From Chara braunii (Eukaryota > Streptophyta > Charophyceae > Charales > Characeae), in assembly GCA_003427395.1 (NCBI GenBank), contig BFEA01000338.1:329900-377133 (forward strand): DNA of 47,234 bases, written 5' to 3'. The position numbers and the translations under genes were made by a program. Shown here in pieces: positions 21,691 through 31,941 of this stretch (the stretch's first letter is position 1; each line of letters begins with the position of its first letter). The notes under the pieces were generated by a model, which ran no database searches, was not told where the DNA came from, and saw nothing but the letters and a program-made list of their open reading frames with translations.

Positions 21691-22325
21691 GTTTTTTTCC
21701 GCGGGGCCAGGGAGGTAGGGGTGGGTGGTGGCCCGAACCACGTAAAGCCATTCTCTAACGAATTGAAGACTCTATAAGCATCTGATAGGCCTTGGGCTTC
21801 ACAAAAGGAGGCAAGCTTTCGTGAGTCTTCTCTAAGGGGCTTTGCTGTCAGGGTGTCCAAGCCAGGGTTGAGGACTGTATTCCAGTCCCCTGCCAAGATG
21901 AGATTTTCGACGTCAGGGATATAGCTGGGCAGATCTCTAAGGAAGGTAAGGCAATGGGGGTACTCCGCAGGGGCATATATTGACATAACTGCCCATTCTT
22001 CATTCTCTATCTCAAATTTGATCCAGCACCAGCGACCTTCAGAGTCCGTATGCTGATCAATGATAGTTATGTCTAGATCCTTGTTGATCAGGATCGTTGT
22101 CCCTCCCTTGGAGCCTACCGACGGAGACCTCAGTTGAGGGCCTTCCCACCAGTAACTGCACATCGACAGTTTAACATGGCCCAATTTGGTTTCTTGTAAA
22201 CAAGCTATCTGGACATTTTGGGAGTGAAGCCAAGCTTTGAAGCGAGATTTTTTGAATTTTTTAGCAGTATCTCCGAAACCCCGTACATTCCAAGAGCAGA
22301 CCCTGATTCTATCTGGTAGAACCAT
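21651..22325 (-). pseudogene. LINE-B ORF2 APE-type endonuclease
   Basis: Nicks target DNA to prime reverse transcription. The start MVLPDRIRVCSWNVRGFGD at 22325 is convincing, because the conserved WNVRG lies at residues 13-17. QETKLG, VMSIYAPAEY and LILAGDWNT follow; the SDHHPVLL motif lies beyond a frame change at a run of seven T near 21690, in the frame of the RT segment. The first 17 bases overlap the end of ORF1 (stop at 22309). This overlap could allow reinitiation to translate ORF2. Confidence 0.82.
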
Positions 22326-23721
22326 GGCCTGTTCCTCTGCCGCTTGGGGGTTGGATACGACCCTTAGCCTTATTCTTCAAATTTGTCCCCCTGGCCACTA
22401 CCCTGATCTGCTTGGTGCGCTCGGGGGGTTGACCGGGCTGGGGGGAGGGGCTCGGCTTGTTGAGCAACCTTGCCGCGAAGGTCTCAGAAGAAAAGTGATC
22501 AAATGCTTCGATCTGGTGCAGCCACACGGCTACTTCTTGCGCATTAATATCTTCAACCACTGTAATGTCTTCCAGTGTGTCTAGTGATGCATCCGAAAAA
22601 CGAGACAGAGGCAGCCAGTAGATATTGAGAGATTTTAATTTCTCCATTTCTACTGGATCAGCTTGCAATCAGAGACACGCCAGGTGGAAGATAACTTTCT
22701 TCTGATCTGCCCTAGTGGCTATATGGCGACCTTGCTTCGGTGCCGGCAGAATTGAGCATTTGCAAATAGCTTGCAAGATTTGCTCTTTTACCGCCGTTGT
22801 CCATAGCTCATCTGACGGGGGTCCTGACATGACAATGGTGGGCAGGGACAACGTCTCCCTTTCATCCATTCTTGTCAGGACCATGGGGCCGTGGGGGGAA
22901 GGAGTAATAACCAAGGGTGTTAGATACTCGTTAATAGGACCTTTCTCCCTATCCCCCTTCGTGATCGTCTTCATTGGTTTAAGTTGCTCACTTAAAGGCT
23001 TTCTCCGGCGAGCTGAGCTTACCGGTTTCTTACCTTTAGGCTTCGCTACTGACAGTGCAGAAACCTTGGCTAGTCTATTCAGCATTATAGGCGACTCCTC
23101 CCCCTGAGCGCTAGGAACCGCTAGCTTCTTTGAAGCTCGCTGTTTCTTCTTCAGTGTGGAAGTGCTTAGGGGGCTGGTGGGTTTTCTATGTGAACCATCG
23201 GAGGACTTCGAAGTCAAACTGCGACTCCCGACCGACTGGAAATCCTCGCCCTCGGACTGGTAATCCGCCGAAATAGGCTGATTATCATACAACGTTTTGA
23301 CTCCATAGTCGGAATCCGCCTCAGTTTCTTCTTGCGACGAGGCAAACACGTCATTTGCATACATCTTCCGGGTTGATGTGCGTCTACGGATCGCCTCTTC
23401 TGGCAAGAGATCCGAGAAGGGATCCTCTTCGTCCGAGGACTCCATAAGTACCCTTGGCCGAGGAGACATTACGGCCTTGCTGTGGAGCACCAGCTCATTC
23501 CCTTTGACTACAATGTTTTCATGTTCTTCATCATCGGGCCTGTCGGGCTTCTCCACCCTCTTTCGCTTTTCCCCCTTCGCAGGGGTGCGGTCCTCATCCA
23601 TTCGGACAATCCCATCTTCATGTCTCACTATCAGCATGCTACCCTTTTGAATCTCCATATTCTCTCCCCCCTTCTCCACTTCGCCTCCTTTGTCTGTCCT
23701 GTCCTCTATCTCTCTTTCCAC
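22309..23721 (-). pseudogene. LINE-B ORF1, C-terminal part
   Basis: Two open segments, 22669-23721 and 22309-22668, are in the same frame and separated only by a TGA at 22669-22671. The sequence is charged and Ser/Glu/Lys-rich with no enzymatic motif, typical of plant LINE ORF1 tails. It ends GHGSTR at 22309, overlapping the ORF2 start. Upstream, a C-rich, frame-unstable stretch (plus 23740-23880, including 15 C) links it to the zinc-knuckle part. Confidence 0.55.
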
Positions 23722-24006
23722 ATGCCTCCCTCCCCCCGAACCTGACGGGTTCGACCCACCCCCCTTGCCTCCTTCCTTGGGGGGGTCCGGCCCCTTCCCC
23801 TTGTTCCCCTTCCCACTTCCCTCATCCTTCTCCCCCGTTTTCTCCTTCGGGGACTTGTTCCCCCCCCCCCCCCCCCTCTTTCCCTGATTTCACCGGATCC
23901 TTCCTCGATGCCTTAACATCCTGACTTCCTCCCTCTTTTCCTTTGTCCCTCTTCCTCTCTTCCCTTGCCTTCGACCCCTCTTCCTTGTTACCTCAGACAG
24001 CATTTA

Positions 24007-24842
24007 CATATGAGCCCTTTTTTCGAGCGAAGCAGTTTTCGTCTCCCTCGTAATGGAAATGTTTCCTACACGCCGGACACCATGGGGTGTCAACACAAAC
24101 TACTTCCAATTCTACATACTACCCGTCAGGACCTAGGTCCACAACCAGGTATTTTTTGTACCGTAACCGCGCAGCAGAATCCAGGTCAAAACGCACATTC
24201 AGAAGGTCGGGCGCAAGTTTATCCTTGAAGGCGGGGTATTCTTTCAGGAGTTCGCTGCCGTACACATCCCGAATTGCCCCTGGAAGCAAACCCAAGATGC
24301 CTATTGGGACTTGTTGGCAGCGAATCCAGAAAAAATTGTGTCTCGCAACCTCCCTCCATTCCCACAATTATTGTTCTGTCATCCAAGTTTGGAACGAGAC
24401 CTTGTAGGTAATGTCATCCATTGTTATTTCAGTACGGCCCATGCGCAACATCCAGGTGGCCACTTCCTTTGAAGGTGCCACATAGGTGATCAAGTTTCGA
24501 CCCTCATTGTGAAATAAACCACGTTTAAGAGGGGCCGAAGTTAGGCCTGAATTAGCCCAGCCGTTTTCGTAAATTCGAATGATTCTTTTCTTAACATCCG
24601 TGGACATGGAAGACGACTCGTCCCCGAACAGGACAGTGACCGCGTGTTCATACAACCATTCGGCCTGGATCTTGTAGAGATCCTGGTTAACTGTGACTTT
24701 GATGTAGTCGTCCCCCACGTCAACCTTTGAAGGGGCTAGACGTGGGGGAAGGACTCCATCAATGTAACAGCGTGCGATTAAGTCTCTGATCCTTTCCTTT
24801 TCCTCCGGTTACACCGGCGGCGAGGGTTCAGGCGAAGCCATA
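24007..24842 (-). pseudogene. LINE-B ORF1, N-terminal part with zinc motif
   Basis: An ATG at 24842-24840 starts MASPEPSPPV, then TAA and a 1-base slip near 24780, before a continuous frame GDDYIKVTVNQDLYK to TEQ (24718-24368) and a further segment to 24119. In the same frame past TAG 24119-24121 lies CPACRKHFHYEGDENC, a CX2CX4HX6C zinc motif. LINE-A has the same unusual spacing. The part before the zinc motif corresponds to the RNA-binding domain of LINE ORF1. Start choice rests on position only. Confidence 0.6.
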
Positions 24843-25669
24843 GGCGTCCCTCCTGGCACCTTCCCTATTTTTCGGAAGGTAAACACCTACCTAAGAAACT
24901 AACACAGGTCACACTATTAGTAAATACCTAACTTAATAATGTATATGAAGCTTCCAATAAATAGGACATCCAGTCGTACGTTCCCTCCCCCTTTCTCTTA
25001 ACTCTGAACCAGGATAGGGATTGGATTAGGCATTATACCTGAACATTCGCCCTGGATCATCGCAATGAGCAAACTGACAGCAGATTCTCTCGCCTTCGAA
25101 TTCCGTCATCAATACCGAAGTGGTCAGCAGAGTATCACCGGCTATCCTTCGATCTTGGTACCAGACAACTTTCCAACACTCCTCGACTCCCAGCACATGG
25201 GAACCAACCAGGCCTGAGAACTTCCACTACAGGCTGCTCACTATAGATCGACTATGGTGTGGATGGTTACGCCACACTTGCCCTCACAAGAGGGCTGATG
25301 ACGTCAGCGTTTTGCCATGTTCCGGTGTTGCTCTTACCGTCTCCGGTAATGCCCAGACGAAAATAGCGCTAACGCAGCGCTGAGGCCGCCCCCCCTCTCG
25401 TTCCGTTCCATCCCCACTGTTAACTTTGAAACCCTTCCCCTGAGGTCTCGGCGAGGTCTGTTGTTCGTAGGGTCCAGCTCCCACTGTTATGGATTCCTAT
25501 GCCCTCCTGTCTTTTATTGTGGGCTGTTTCCATCATAAACTCAGGTCCCTTTTGTCCCTTGGGGCTACTAGTGATTCCCTTTAAAAATCGGGATCGTTGA
25601 TTGCCGCCGGCGGATTTAACCGCTTCTACAGGAATCTCGACGGGCGGTAAAAACGGGATATCCGATGAC
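24843..25669. other. Spacer without recognised genes
   Basis: Moderately AT-rich at 24880-25020, then mixed. I see no ORF with family resemblance on either strand. TGTTATGGATTCC at about 25485 followed by a TATA box at 25670 could be part of a solo LTR, but no second copy or flanking duplication supports it. Confidence 0.4.
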
Positions 25670-25677
25670 TATATAAG
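25670..25677 (+). promoter_or_regulatory. TATA box, CTATATAAGG context
   Basis: A near-perfect plant TATA box in a GC-richer context (CGGGATATCCGATGACTATATAAGGGCC). No recognisable gene begins downstream within 500 bases; a solo LTR or a non-coding transcript is possible. Confidence 0.4.
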
Positions 25678-25820
25678 GGCCTCGCTCCACTACTCACCAT
25701 AGTGAGAGGATGAGATAGATGAGTACTAGCAAGAAAAAAAAAGAGATAGATGAGAGAAGAATATAGCTTTAAAAAAAAATAAAAAATTATGGCGCTGTAT
25801 CTTTCCATGTTCTTCCGGAA

Positions 25821-25887
25821 GATTCATTCTCATTTTGCACACTTGGTGAGTAAAGATTCATTCTCATTTTGCACACTTGGTGAGTAG
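25821..25887. repeat. 34-bp tandem repeat, two units
   Basis: GATTCATTCTCATTTTGCAC and the following 14 bases occur twice in tandem (25821-25854, 25855-25887). A diverged third copy with its left flank (GGCCATGTTTTAGCGGAAAG) lies at about 26690-26748, so this is a dispersed repeat that also duplicated locally. Confidence 0.85.
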
Positions 25888-26317
25888 TGGAGCGTGGCCA
25901 CATGCAGCATTTACTGATTTGTTAATAACCCGGCGTCGTATCCCAAAAATTATGGCGGTGTATCATTGCAAAGAACCCGGCCACATGCAGCGGTTACGCC
26001 AAACGAACTTGACCGAACTCAGCATCATCAGATATGAACTTAGTTTTTCTAATTTTGTTTTTATTATTTTTTCGGATATGAACTTAGTTTGACGTTCTCG
26101 TGTACATACAGAGTAGAGAGATGGAAGTATTGAAAAACTCCCCCTTCCCAAAAAAAAAAAAAAAAAAGATTAAAAAATGAGGAAGGGAAGGGATGATCGA
26201 GTTGGAGAGGAAGAGAGTGCGAAAAAAAAAGTGGAAAAAGTTTGTCGTTTACGATTCGGATCTTTTGTCGTGCACTAGGGGCCGATTGATGATTGGCAGG
26301 AGGCAAGGAGGCTACTG

Positions 26318-26375
26318 TGAGGGGGTACTTTATGGTCGGATTTTCATCGACTCGTCAGGAGGTTGAGGGGGTACT
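26318..26375 (-). repeat. Decayed hammerhead-type sequence between 12-bp direct repeats
   Basis: GTCGGATTTTCATCGACTCG and the next bases TCAGGAGGTTGA (26336-26367) match the hammerhead region at 19298-19328 with few differences. The minus strand keeps CTGACGAG and the GTCG...CGAC stem II, but GAAA is replaced by CATAAA and stem I is gone. TGAGGGGGTACT flanks it at 26318-26329 and 26364-26375. It cannot be an active ribozyme. Confidence 0.55.
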
Positions 26376-26487
26376 CACACTACATAGCACTATAATAAAT
26401 GCATCTGACCGCATTTACAGCGGACCTGTATGCATCTGGCTCAAATTCCGTTCAGAAATAAGACAAAATGTGCTACTGTGAGTATGC

Positions 26488-26489
<2 letters not shown>

Positions 26490-26583
<94 letters not shown>

Positions 26584-26598
26584 TGTGTGTGTGTGTGT
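26490..26598. repeat. (GT)n microsatellite
   Basis: More than 50 GT units with a few GTTT and GA interruptions. Alternating purine-pyrimidine tract with Z-DNA potential. Confidence 0.95.
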
Positions 26599-26940
26599 AC
26601 TACCGGTAGTCTGTCCAATTCATCCAGCTTCCGATTTAGGGCGTCGCCACACAACTCTCGAAATGTGAAAAAGACAAAAACGTGGCGGGTGCATCTGGCC
26701 ATGTTTTAGCGGAAAGGTCATTATCATTTTGCACATTTCGGGAGTGGTGTGGCGATGCCCTTAGGTACTGAAACAGTGCATGAATCCTTGATCTTCATTC
26801 CCAACAGGTCATTGCCCTCCACAGGAAGCGCAGTCGTTGTAACGGGCGGGCAACTAACATCACGAACGACGTAATGCGCGAGTGCATAGACACTTGGTAG
26901 CCAACTTCTTTTCGACTCGGAGTGTGCCCTGAATACCGGA

Positions 26941-26945
<5 letters not shown>

Positions 26946-27032
<87 letters not shown>

Positions 27033-27036
27033 TGTN

Positions 27037-27131
<95 letters not shown>
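26946..27131. repeat. Compound (CT)n/(GT)n microsatellite
   Basis: CT run 26946-27015, GT run to 27035, an unresolved base at 27036, CT run to 27078, GT run to about 27131. A CG-alternating stretch follows at 27189-27206. The repeated CT-GT boundary suggests duplication of one CT-GT block. Confidence 0.95.
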
Positions 27132-27133
<2 letters not shown>

Positions 27134-27289
27134 GCGCGCACGCGCACGATGACACAAGCACACGCACACACACAGTGTCACACACAAACGCGCGCGCGCG
27201 CGTGCGCACAATCAGCACAAGCACCGTGCGCCGGGCGTCCGCTGTTCGACGTGGCGTGGGCGCTCGTAAGGTCGTGAAGTTAAGGCAAT

Positions 27290-28105
27290 TCAAATCTGCT
27301 GCAGCAGTCGTCTCCTCTCGTCGGCGCGCCGCTTGAGCTCCTCCAACTCCCGATCGAGGAGATGTCGGCGTCGAGCTGCTTCATCGACTTGTGCCTCCAC
27401 TTTCCCCTTCTCCTTTCTGGCTTCCTCGATGCTCTGCCGTTTCCTCTGCCCTGCTTCCGCTAGATGCCTTGCCTCTTCTTCCCTCTTGCGTCGGACCTCC
27501 TCCACGCGCTTGCCCAACGCCGCTCTCTCTGCCTGCAACTTCTCCTCCTCCTCCTTCAGCTGACCTAGCAATTGCTGTGAATCTCGCACGGCAGCCTCAG
27601 CAGTCCGAACCTCAGCGACAACCTGGTCAAGCCCTTGCCGCCTCTCCTTCTCGGCTTCTGCCACCGCGTCAGCAGCTCTGTTTCGTCGAGCAATGGCTGT
27701 AGCCACCTCCCTCTCCCAACCCTGCATCTCTTCCCGCTTGGCGGCTTCGTATCCCCTCGTTTCCTTGGATGCCCTCTCGTAGATGCCTCTCTTCTCTTCA
27801 GCCTCCGATCGGGTAGCGCGAATTACTCTCTCTTGCTCCTGTACAGAGCGAAGAAGAGAGAGAATTCGAGAGGAGGCGTCTTCCGCATCCAGCTTCGCCT
27901 GCAAAGTCTGACCAGTGATGCGACAGGTTTTCTCTTGAAGAGCCTGGCTTTGCTGTTCCAGGAGGAGAATCTTCTTCTGCACCCCCTGGAGAAGTACCTC
28001 CTTCTCCTCTCGAGATTCTCTCTCGCGTCGAACAGCCTCCTCCTGCTCCTCGCGGGTGGAGATCATCTTCGTCAACCTTTCCTGAAATCCTGGTGGCAGC
28101 TCCAT
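27290..28105 (-). CDS. Coiled-coil ORF, 271 aa, unknown function
   Basis: Uninterrupted from Met at 28105 (MELPPGFQERLTKM) to TGA at 27290. Almost the whole protein is Glu/Arg/Lys/Gln/Ala-rich, with short-range heptad spacing and no long hydrophobic segment, which predicts one long coiled coil from about residue 15 to the end. I recognise no family. It is intact, unlike every transposon frame nearby. The GA-repeat tract just upstream on its strand (28111-28253) could be 5' UTR. Alternatives: a Gag N-terminal coiled coil of another retroelement, or an exon of a larger gene. No splice sites were identified with confidence. Confidence 0.45.
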   Translation of the reverse strand: MELPPGFQERLTKMISTREEQEEAVRRERESREEKEVLLQGVQKKILLLEQQSQALQEKTCRITGQTLQAKLDAEDASSRILSLLRSVQEQERVIRATRSEAEEKRGIYERASKETRGYEAAKREEMQGWEREVATAIARRNRAADAVAEAEKERRQGLDQVVAEVRTAEAAVRDSQQLLGQLKEEEEKLQAERAALGKRVEEVRRKREEEARHLAEAGQRKRQSIEEARKEKGKVEAQVDEAARRRHLLDRELEELKRRADERRRLLQQI

Positions 28106-28110
<5 letters not shown>

Positions 28111-28172
<62 letters not shown>

Positions 28173-28190
28173 NCTGTGTCTGCCCCCGAG

Positions 28191-28253
<63 letters not shown>
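28111..28253. repeat. (CT)n microsatellite pair
   Basis: Two CT runs (28111-28172 and 28193-28253) separated by CTGTGTCTGCCCCCGAGATT with one unresolved base. On the minus strand they are GA repeats directly upstream of the coiled-coil ORF, where GAGA elements can act in plant promoters. Confidence 0.95.
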
Positions 28254-28256
<3 letters not shown>

Positions 28257-28694
28257 TTGGGGTGCGTCTGACAATGGGCTGGCTCTTCTCTCCCTCTTGT
28301 AACTCGTCACGTGCGACTTTTCCTGTCTCTTTCGCTCTTCAAGGGCATGCTCGGTCGCGATCTGCGACTGAATCTGGCAGTGCCGGTGGTCAGATGTTTG
28401 ACGAAGTTCGATTGCGAGGAACCGTTCCAGCGCACTGCCGTCCTGCCCCGAACATAACGCACCCTGATAATGGATGTATACAAGCTATACTTCTGGTCAG
28501 GTGTAGCCGAAATGGGGGTGCGTTGTGCTCGGGAACAGACGGTAGTCTACTTCTTTGTTTGTTCTTCCTTTTTTTTGGCCCTAAAACACAATTTAAAAAA
28601 GAAAAAGAAAAAAAAAAAAACACGATTTTCGTAGTTTCTCTTGCCCACACAGGGCCACGCCACACCGCACCAACGTCGAACCTGGAGTTATCCA
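28254..28694. other. Spacer without recognised genes
   Basis: Mixed-composition sequence with an A-rich run at 28595-28620. No family resemblance was found in any frame. Confidence 0.4.
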
Positions 28695-29091
28695 GCGGCC
28701 TAGCTCAGTCGGTAAGCCACGCAAGTGGCATTCAGGAGGTCTTGGCTTCTGGCATTGAGCAGAGACTGCTGATGCTCATAGGGGGAGGGGACCGGAGGGG
28801 AGGCAGAGTGACTGGCCCATCGAAGAAGCTCGGTCCTGCGGTCTGATGCTACCGGCTGACCCCTGGCTGGTATCGCCCACCTGCTGCAGCAGGTATCGCA
28901 CCTCTTGCTGGGTGCAGCTCCCGCATGTTCCATTGTTGGAGGCTTGAGCACGGATATGGCTGCCCCGGGGTTCCCCGTAATACTATAATGACAATAAAAA
29001 AGGCCTGAAAGGCTGTCCTGTCCAGATTGGACAGGTAATTGAATTGGTTGGGCTTAAAGAATTAGCCTTAAAAAAAAAAAACAAAAAAAAA
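28695..29091 (+). mobile_element. SINE-like unit with tRNA-type A box and A-rich tail
   Basis: TAGCTCAGTCGG (about 28701-28712) matches the RNA polymerase III A box. CCACGCAAGTGG next to it can form an anticodon-arm-like hairpin, and GGTCTTGGCTTCTG about 30 bases later is at best a decayed B box. The unit ends in an A-rich tail at 29070-29091. A small hairpin CTGTCC/GGACAG lies near 29010. This is the plan of a tRNA-derived SINE, but the weak B box keeps confidence low. Confidence 0.35.
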
Positions 29092-29378
29092 CTGGAGGTT
29101 TCTTCCCCACACCAGTGACGAAAAACCGTGAAATATTCGCCAACTGTCAGACCATTTTCGACATTCACGGTTTCGATACAAAGGCCGCCTTCCCCGCACC
29201 GTATGTCCAAGACCTGGGATAAGCAAAGTTTCGTTGTTAGAAAAGGGAAAAAAAAAAAAAAAGAAGAAGAAGAAGAAGACACGGGATGTTGAGGCAGCAC
29301 CAGTACCGGGACGCTGATAGATGTCGAAATCCGCACACCCTTCACAACCTCGTTTCCGTGATGTTGAAACTCGACCTG

Positions 29379-29607
29379 CTGCAGGCGGGCCATTCTACAC
29401 CCATGTCGAAACCACTTCTCTGACGATGGTCAAAGTGTTGTCGACATTTTTTCTTCGACAGTCTGTGTGGCGAAGAGAAAACGTCGAAAACTCCAGTTTC
29501 GACATTGGTGTGGCGAGGCAAACAGACTGTCGAAGAAAATGTCGAAAACACTTTGGCATTTGTCAGAGAAATGTTTTCGACATGGGTGTCGAACCACCAG
29601 CCTGCAG
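29379..29607. mobile_element. Foldback element 1, arms about 110 bp
   Basis: The sequence from 29379 inward is complementary to that from 29607 inward over roughly 110 bases with scattered mismatches, meeting at an inner palindrome GTCGAAAACT (29483-29492) / AGTTTCGAC (29495-29503). The arms hold ACACCCATGTCGAAA, CTCTGAC, CAAAGTGTT and TTCGACAGTCTGTGTGGCGA. No ORF of note. This has the form of a foldback or MITE-like element. Confidence 0.8.
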
Positions 29608-30042
29608 CGCCCTCGAAGGGCCTCACCACACCAGTTTCGAAAACTCCTCTTTTTTTGTTGTTGGGGGGGGGGGGGGGGGGGAGGAGGAGAAAGTAAGAGA
29701 TCCATTATCAAAGTACCATGACTCTGAGGCCGGGAATCTTCACAAACAACCCGGGAGATCCAGACACAGGGCAAAAGTATTACCCCTGTTTCTGTGTTCC
29801 TTGCCGGCTAGTTATTAACCGAGTTGTCTTCAGAAAAGTCGAGCCCTCTGCTCTTCTCCTAGCTAGCTACCGTGTTCTCTTACAGCTTTATTACCGCTAC
29901 TGGAGGTCTAACAGCGACCTCAGGCTGTCTACTTGACAGGCCAACCACGCCCCCAATTCCCATTGCTCTTCTACCACCTAGTCTGCCTGCCTCCTGTGGC
30001 TTCAAGAACCGAGTGTCCTGGTTCCTACCATGCACCTACCCT

Positions 30043-31010
30043 TCACCAGGAACAAAATTCCAACTTAAAGTTTCCTTCCCTGTCCACATTAACTAGCCAG
30101 CATGATGACTTTTTTTCCACATCTGACGTTCCCTTCCCTTGGAAACATGCCTTGTTGCGACTGTCCCAGATTACAGAACATATAATCGCCCTGAATGCTT
30201 GTGCCACGTACCCTCCCCCCTCCGTGTAGTATTGCATTTCCTCCGGAAGAATGCCCAGCGGAACCCATTTACGATCCCATTCCATGATTCCCATTCTGAG
30301 AATTCCTTCCAGTGGTTGGACCTCGAATCCCATAATATTATTCGTTTGGAGGCCGGACAGTCCCACCGTAGGTGGAACGTGGATTCAAATGGCTAAGTAC
30401 ATCTGGTGGAGGGTAATCTGATCTCCATTCCCTTTCCCGCAAGCCATACTGCCGAGGGTGTGACCAATAGGGACAGCAGCCAGAGGATCGCTGCGTGTTT
30501 CCCTTTTCACCTTCCAGCACCGAGCAGGTGTCAGACCCGGCCGGGCCACCCTAGCCCAAGTTCCGCGAGGGAAGCACCTTAAGCTGCGGCCAAAGCCTTT
30601 TTATTCCTCCGCTGACCTCGTCCTGTGAGCCGACCAACATGCCCTTCCAGCGATCTGTAGCCGCAGCTACCGGTAATCTGGTTGACGGTTGTAACTCTTA
30701 AACTCTGTGGACTGCTGCAACTGGTTCAAGGGTAGCGCGGTTCCGTTCTTACCTCGACCCCTCCGGCCCCATGCTGCCGGATCCAATCTACAAACGGCTA
30801 ATGGATTCTAAGTTCTTTGATGTGAGCGTGGCCCTGTGTCTATCTACCTCCTCCCAGCTCTCCCGGCCTCTCCGCCATGATTCTCACTTGTTTCTGAGTC
30901 AGCAGTGCTCCAAGGGGTGGTTGCTGGTCTTCCTGCTTGTTCTGTACTTCTGTTCTAAGTACTCAGAGAAGGGGACTTTTTCCCATTTCGCGAATGTCCT
31001 CCTTCCATCC
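30043..31010 (-). pseudogene. LINE ORF2 C-terminal relic
   Basis: Minus-strand fragments resemble the end of plant LINE ORF2: AFRAIICSVIWDSRNKACFQ (about 30130-30190) matches LINE-B GAILEAIWSARDRAVFKQ. Farther upstream, a segment near 30960-31010 (FAKWEKVPF) reads like the connector. Many stops and frame changes; no zinc motif could be found with confidence. It is a separate, older insertion from LINE-C. Confidence 0.45.
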
Positions 31011-31084
31011 TGAGCATAGGAGATAAGCTTCCAAAATGCATGATCCTGCTCCGGCTGTTCGATTTGACATGTGTCAGGTATGAG

Positions 31085-31385
31085 TTTTCGACAACCGCCG
31101 TTTCCAACTCTAAACCGCCTGCCTGCAGCGGGCCAAAACTCGAAACCACAATTATAGGGAGCTTGTGAAAACGAGCAACTTTTCGACTGACAGTGTCAGA
31201 GTCGAGGCGCTGTGGAAATCCTGTCGTCAGTTCCACCGCCTCAAAAATGCTTGGAGTCGAAACGAGCTGTTGGCGAAGGCGGTTTTTTTCCCAAACCCAC
31301 CAATGTCGAAAAATGCCTGTCAGTGACAGTTGTCGAAAACTAAGCGTTTTCGACACTGGTGTGGCAAGCCCCAAAGTCGACACCT
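31085..31385. mobile_element. Foldback element 2
   Basis: The clearest arms are CCCACCAATGTCGAAAAATG (31297-31316) and the complementary CGTTTTCGACACTGGTGTGG (31345-31364). CTGTCAGTGACAG at the centre is itself a palindrome. GTCGAAA and GGCGGTTT motifs and the CCTGCAGCGGGCC stretch are shared with foldback element 1, so the two belong to one family. Confidence 0.6.
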
Positions 31386-31519
31386 CTTTGCCGAGGTTTG
31401 CTCCAGGGACAATGAGACTCTGCGCCTGAAAGGAATGGAGATGGGGCCCAACCCAAGATGGACTACAGAAGCAACGACGACACTTAAACTAAGACGTGGA
31501 AGGACCCTACAGAATACTG

Positions 31520-31938
31520 CACACAGCAAGATAAAGTCAGCCACAAGCAACCCACAGCAGTACTAGGATAGACGCACAAACACATGATTTGAATGGTCTC
31601 AATGTACAGCAGGTTACAAGACGGGATAAAATGGCCCAATTTACAGTAATCTGCAGCGGCTGCGGTGTATACAGCAACACTGCATCCGACTGAGACAACA
31701 TCATTGGCCCCGTCCATCATCCATAACTGTTACATCAATAAGGAGATGGCTCGGTCCAAGATAAACTGTAGGTGTAACGACCCCCAAATAAGGACAAAGC
31801 CACACATTACACAGCAGAATAGAGTGAGCCACAGAACAGCTAGCAAGGTTAGCATGACAGAACGCACAAAAGACATGATAGAACGCACAAATAACATCAT
31901 GATGATGGAAGGGCCCGTCCATCACCCATAACTGTTAC
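31520..31938 (+). repeat. Degenerate direct repeat, two units
   Basis: Unit 1 (31520-31735) and unit 2 (31809-31938) both run from ACACAGCA(A/G) and GCCACA to CCCGTCCATCA and CCATAACTGTTACA. The closing 25 bases are nearly identical. Function unknown. Confidence 0.65.
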
Positions 31939-31941
31939 AGC

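Larger units (their letters stand above)
16916..24842 (-). mobile_element. LINE-B: L1-type non-LTR retrotransposon with an insertion
   Basis: Minus-strand order: ORF1 (24842 down to 22309), endonuclease (22325-21651), RT (21690-19831), an insertion at 19778-19131, connector and zf-RVT region (19130-17434), 3' UTR (17433-16944) and a 28-base oligo(A) seen as T at 16943-16916. It is divergent from LINE-A and LINE-C in all domains. Multiple stops and frame changes make it inactive. Confidence 0.85.

Noticed and set aside
24843-25100. Host gene promoter upstream of LINE-B
   Set aside because: No reading frame or TATA box fits; LINE-B ORF1 simply begins here.
25285-25310. CTGATGA at 25290 and CTGACGAG at 32003, as further hammerhead cores
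   Set aside because: Neither has a stem II followed by GAAA nor a pairing stem III.
26415-27293. Open frames with repeated Cys-Val, His-Thr or Glu-Arg
   Set aside because: They are translations of GT, CA and GA microsatellites.
29321-29818. 165-codon plus-strand frame
   Set aside because: It runs through a foldback element and a G run; the opposite strand is equally open because of the palindrome.
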